Part shown: positions 62,883-64,000 of the stretch, one piece after another
Numbering within the stretch: position 1 is the stretch's first letter
Layout of the letters: each line of letters begins with the position of its first letter
Assembly: GCF_000744705.1 (NCBI RefSeq)
Contig: NZ_JQML01000001.1
Coordinates: 310,001 to 374,000, forward strand
Origin: Streptacidiphilus albus JL83
GTDB taxonomy: Bacteria > Actinomycetota > Actinomycetes > Streptomycetales > Streptomycetaceae
Length of the DNA stretch: 64,000 bases
Direction: 5' to 3'
Program-made: the position numbers and the translations under genes
The notes under the pieces: model-generated
Told to the model about the DNA's origin: nothing
Database searches by the model: none
Seen by the model: only the letters and a program-made list of their open reading frames with translations

Positions 62883-63994
62883 TGTTCTGCTCCGTGTTCG
62901 TGGTGCTGGTGGTTCGCAGGTTCCGGCGTCGTCGGGTGGGGTTCGGCCTCCTCCGGGCAGCCGCAGGAGCGGCGGGGGGCCAACCGGACCGGCAGCACGT
63001 CCCTGGTGGGCTCCTGGTCCGGGTCGCGCATCCGGGCGGTGAGCCGCTCGTAGCCGACCCGGCTGAGCTCGTCGAAGGGCTGGGACATGGTGGAGAGGGA
63101 GGGCGTGGTGTAGTTGCAGCCGGCGATGCCGTCGAAGGAGACCAGCGACAGGTCCTCGGGGATCCGGCGCCCCAGCTCGGCCGCGGCCCGGATCACCCCG
63201 AGGGCCTGCTCGTCCGAGGTGGTGAACAGCGCGTCGACCTTGCGGTCCGCGCCGAGCAGCGCCCGTCCGGCGAGGTAGCCGGCCCGGCGGCCGAAGGCGC
63301 CGTGCAGGAGCGGCGCGGCGTCCGGCAGGGCCTCCCAGCCGGTACGGCCGACGGAGCCCGATCCGGCCCGGAGGCCGGCCTCCTCCAGTGCGGCGCGCCA
63401 GCCGGCGACCCTGTCGACGGTGGGGTGGATGCCCAGCGGCCCGGCGATGCAGCCGATCCGGCGACGGCCGTGGGCGAGCAGGTGCCGGGTGGCCTCCACG
63501 GCCCCGCCCCGGTTGTCGACCAGCACCTGGGACACGCCTGCCCCCTCCAGTTCGCGGTCGAAGACCACGCAGGGCACCCCGGTCCTGGCCAGTTCGTCGC
63601 GCCAGGGCCGGTCGCCGTGGGCGGGGACCAGCATCAGTCCGTCGACCTGGCGGTCGAGGAAGGTGCGGATGTAGCCGGCCTCGCGCTCGGCGTCGTCGCC
63701 GGCGTTGCCGACCAGCAGTGTGTAGCCGCCGGCCCAGGCCCGGTTCTCCAGCCCTCTGGCCAGTTCGGCGAAGAACGGGTTGGCGCTGTCGGGGACGACC
63801 AGGCCCAGGGTCATGGTGTGGCTCATCCGCAGCGAGCGGGCGAGCGCGTTGGGGCGGTAGTCCAACTGCTTGACCGCGGCCAGGACCCGCTCCCGGGTGG
63901 CCGGAGCCACACTGCGCGGTCCCCCGTTGAGGACGTAGCTGACGACGGCAGGTGACGTCCCGGCGAGCGCGGCCACCTCCTGACGTGTGGGCAC
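62879..63994 (-). CDS. LacI family repressor of the ribose operon
   Basis: A 371-residue LacI regulator: HTH at 1-50 (PTRQEVAALAGTSPAVVSYVLNG with hinge RPNALARSL), then the sugar-binding core. The last 20 residues are His/Glu-rich. GTG 63994 lies six bases from the window edge, so the true start could be further upstream. As first gene of the ribose set it likely represses the operon until ribose or a derivative is bound. Confidence 0.88.
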   Translation of the reverse strand: MPTRQEVAALAGTSPAVVSYVLNGGPRSVAPATRERVLAAVKQLDYRPNALARSLRMSHTMTLGLVVPDSANPFFAELARGLENRAWAGGYTLLVGNAGDDAEREAGYIRTFLDRQVDGLMLVPAHGDRPWRDELARTGVPCVVFDRELEGAGVSQVLVDNRGGAVEATRHLLAHGRRRIGCIAGPLGIHPTVDRVAGWRAALEEAGLRAGSGSVGRTGWEALPDAAPLLHGAFGRRAGYLAGRALLGADRKVDALFTTSDEQALGVIRAAAELGRRIPEDLSLVSFDGIAGCNYTTPSLSTMSQPFDELSRVGYERLTARMRDPDQEPTRDVLPVRLAPRRSCGCPEEAEPHPTTPEPANHQHHEHGAEQ

Positions 63995-64000
63995 GAGAGT

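Overview
The window is very GC-rich, uses GTG starts freely, has Shine-Dalgarno sites of the AGGAGG type, and packs genes with 4-base ATGA/GTGA overlaps. Gene content (Mce operon, ECF42-type sigma factor, roadblock proteins, many SDRs, P450s and TetR regulators) points to a streptomycete-like actinomycete (Streptomyces, Kitasatospora or Streptacidiphilus); the genus cannot be fixed from the sequence alone. No rRNA, tRNA, CRISPR array, transposase or phage gene was seen.

Layout. 1-4 kb: tail of a SpoIIE-type phosphatase, a GNAT acetyltransferase, an S51 peptidase and an AI-2E family membrane protein, flanked by two decayed regulator fragments (LuxR-type and TetR-type). 4-8.6 kb: a catabolic block with an IpdF-like reductase preceded by a perfect KstR2-type palindrome, a PadR regulator, and a divergent operon of flavin monooxygenase, SDR and alpha/beta hydrolase. 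8.8-15.8 kb: a fused FAD oxidoreductase/TPR protein, an ECF42 sigma factor with its DGPF partner and a matching promoter, a secreted B-lectin and a DUF885 metallopeptidase. 15.8-28.8 kb: a complete Mce lipid-import operon read on the minus strand (secreted leader protein, ATPase, two YrbE permeases, MceA-F, four Mce-associated proteins), nearly all translationally coupled. 29-32.5 kb: another secreted protein, a divergent PucR regulator with palindromic operators between them, a Ppx/GppA-like protein and a small broken secreted protein. 32.6-38.4 kb: a 1302-residue secreted glucanase-like protein and a DUF2254 membrane protein with a structured leader. 38.3-43 kb: a 3-alpha/20-beta-hydroxysteroid dehydrogenase with its TetR repressor, a secreted cyclophilin and a glutamate-synthase-like flavoprotein. 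43-45.2 kb: a cluster of roadblock/longin proteins with a DUF4388 protein and no GTPase. 45.2-48 kb: a cyanate detoxification locus (deaminase, cynS, cynT, divergent cynR). 48-51 kb: a self-contained P450, ferredoxin and ferredoxin reductase set. 51-56.6 kb: amino-acid permease plus nitrilase-fold amidohydrolase, patatin with divergent TetR, and a second P450. 56.6-64 kb: a ribose/nucleoside operon (lacI-type regulator, rbsK, rbsD, rbsB, rbsA, rbsC, secreted nucleoside hydrolase).

How it may fit together. A steroid or other polycyclic-lipid theme recurs: an IpdF-like CD-ring enzyme with its operator, a close relative of Streptomyces 20-beta-HSD, a full Mce importer, and P450s with redox partners. 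That the loci cooperate is inference; each is recognisable by itself. Three genes (near 16.4, 32.3 and 49.5 kb) appear frameshifted, two of them clearly within GC-rich low-complexity or G/C-run sequence, so sequencing error or recent decay should be considered.
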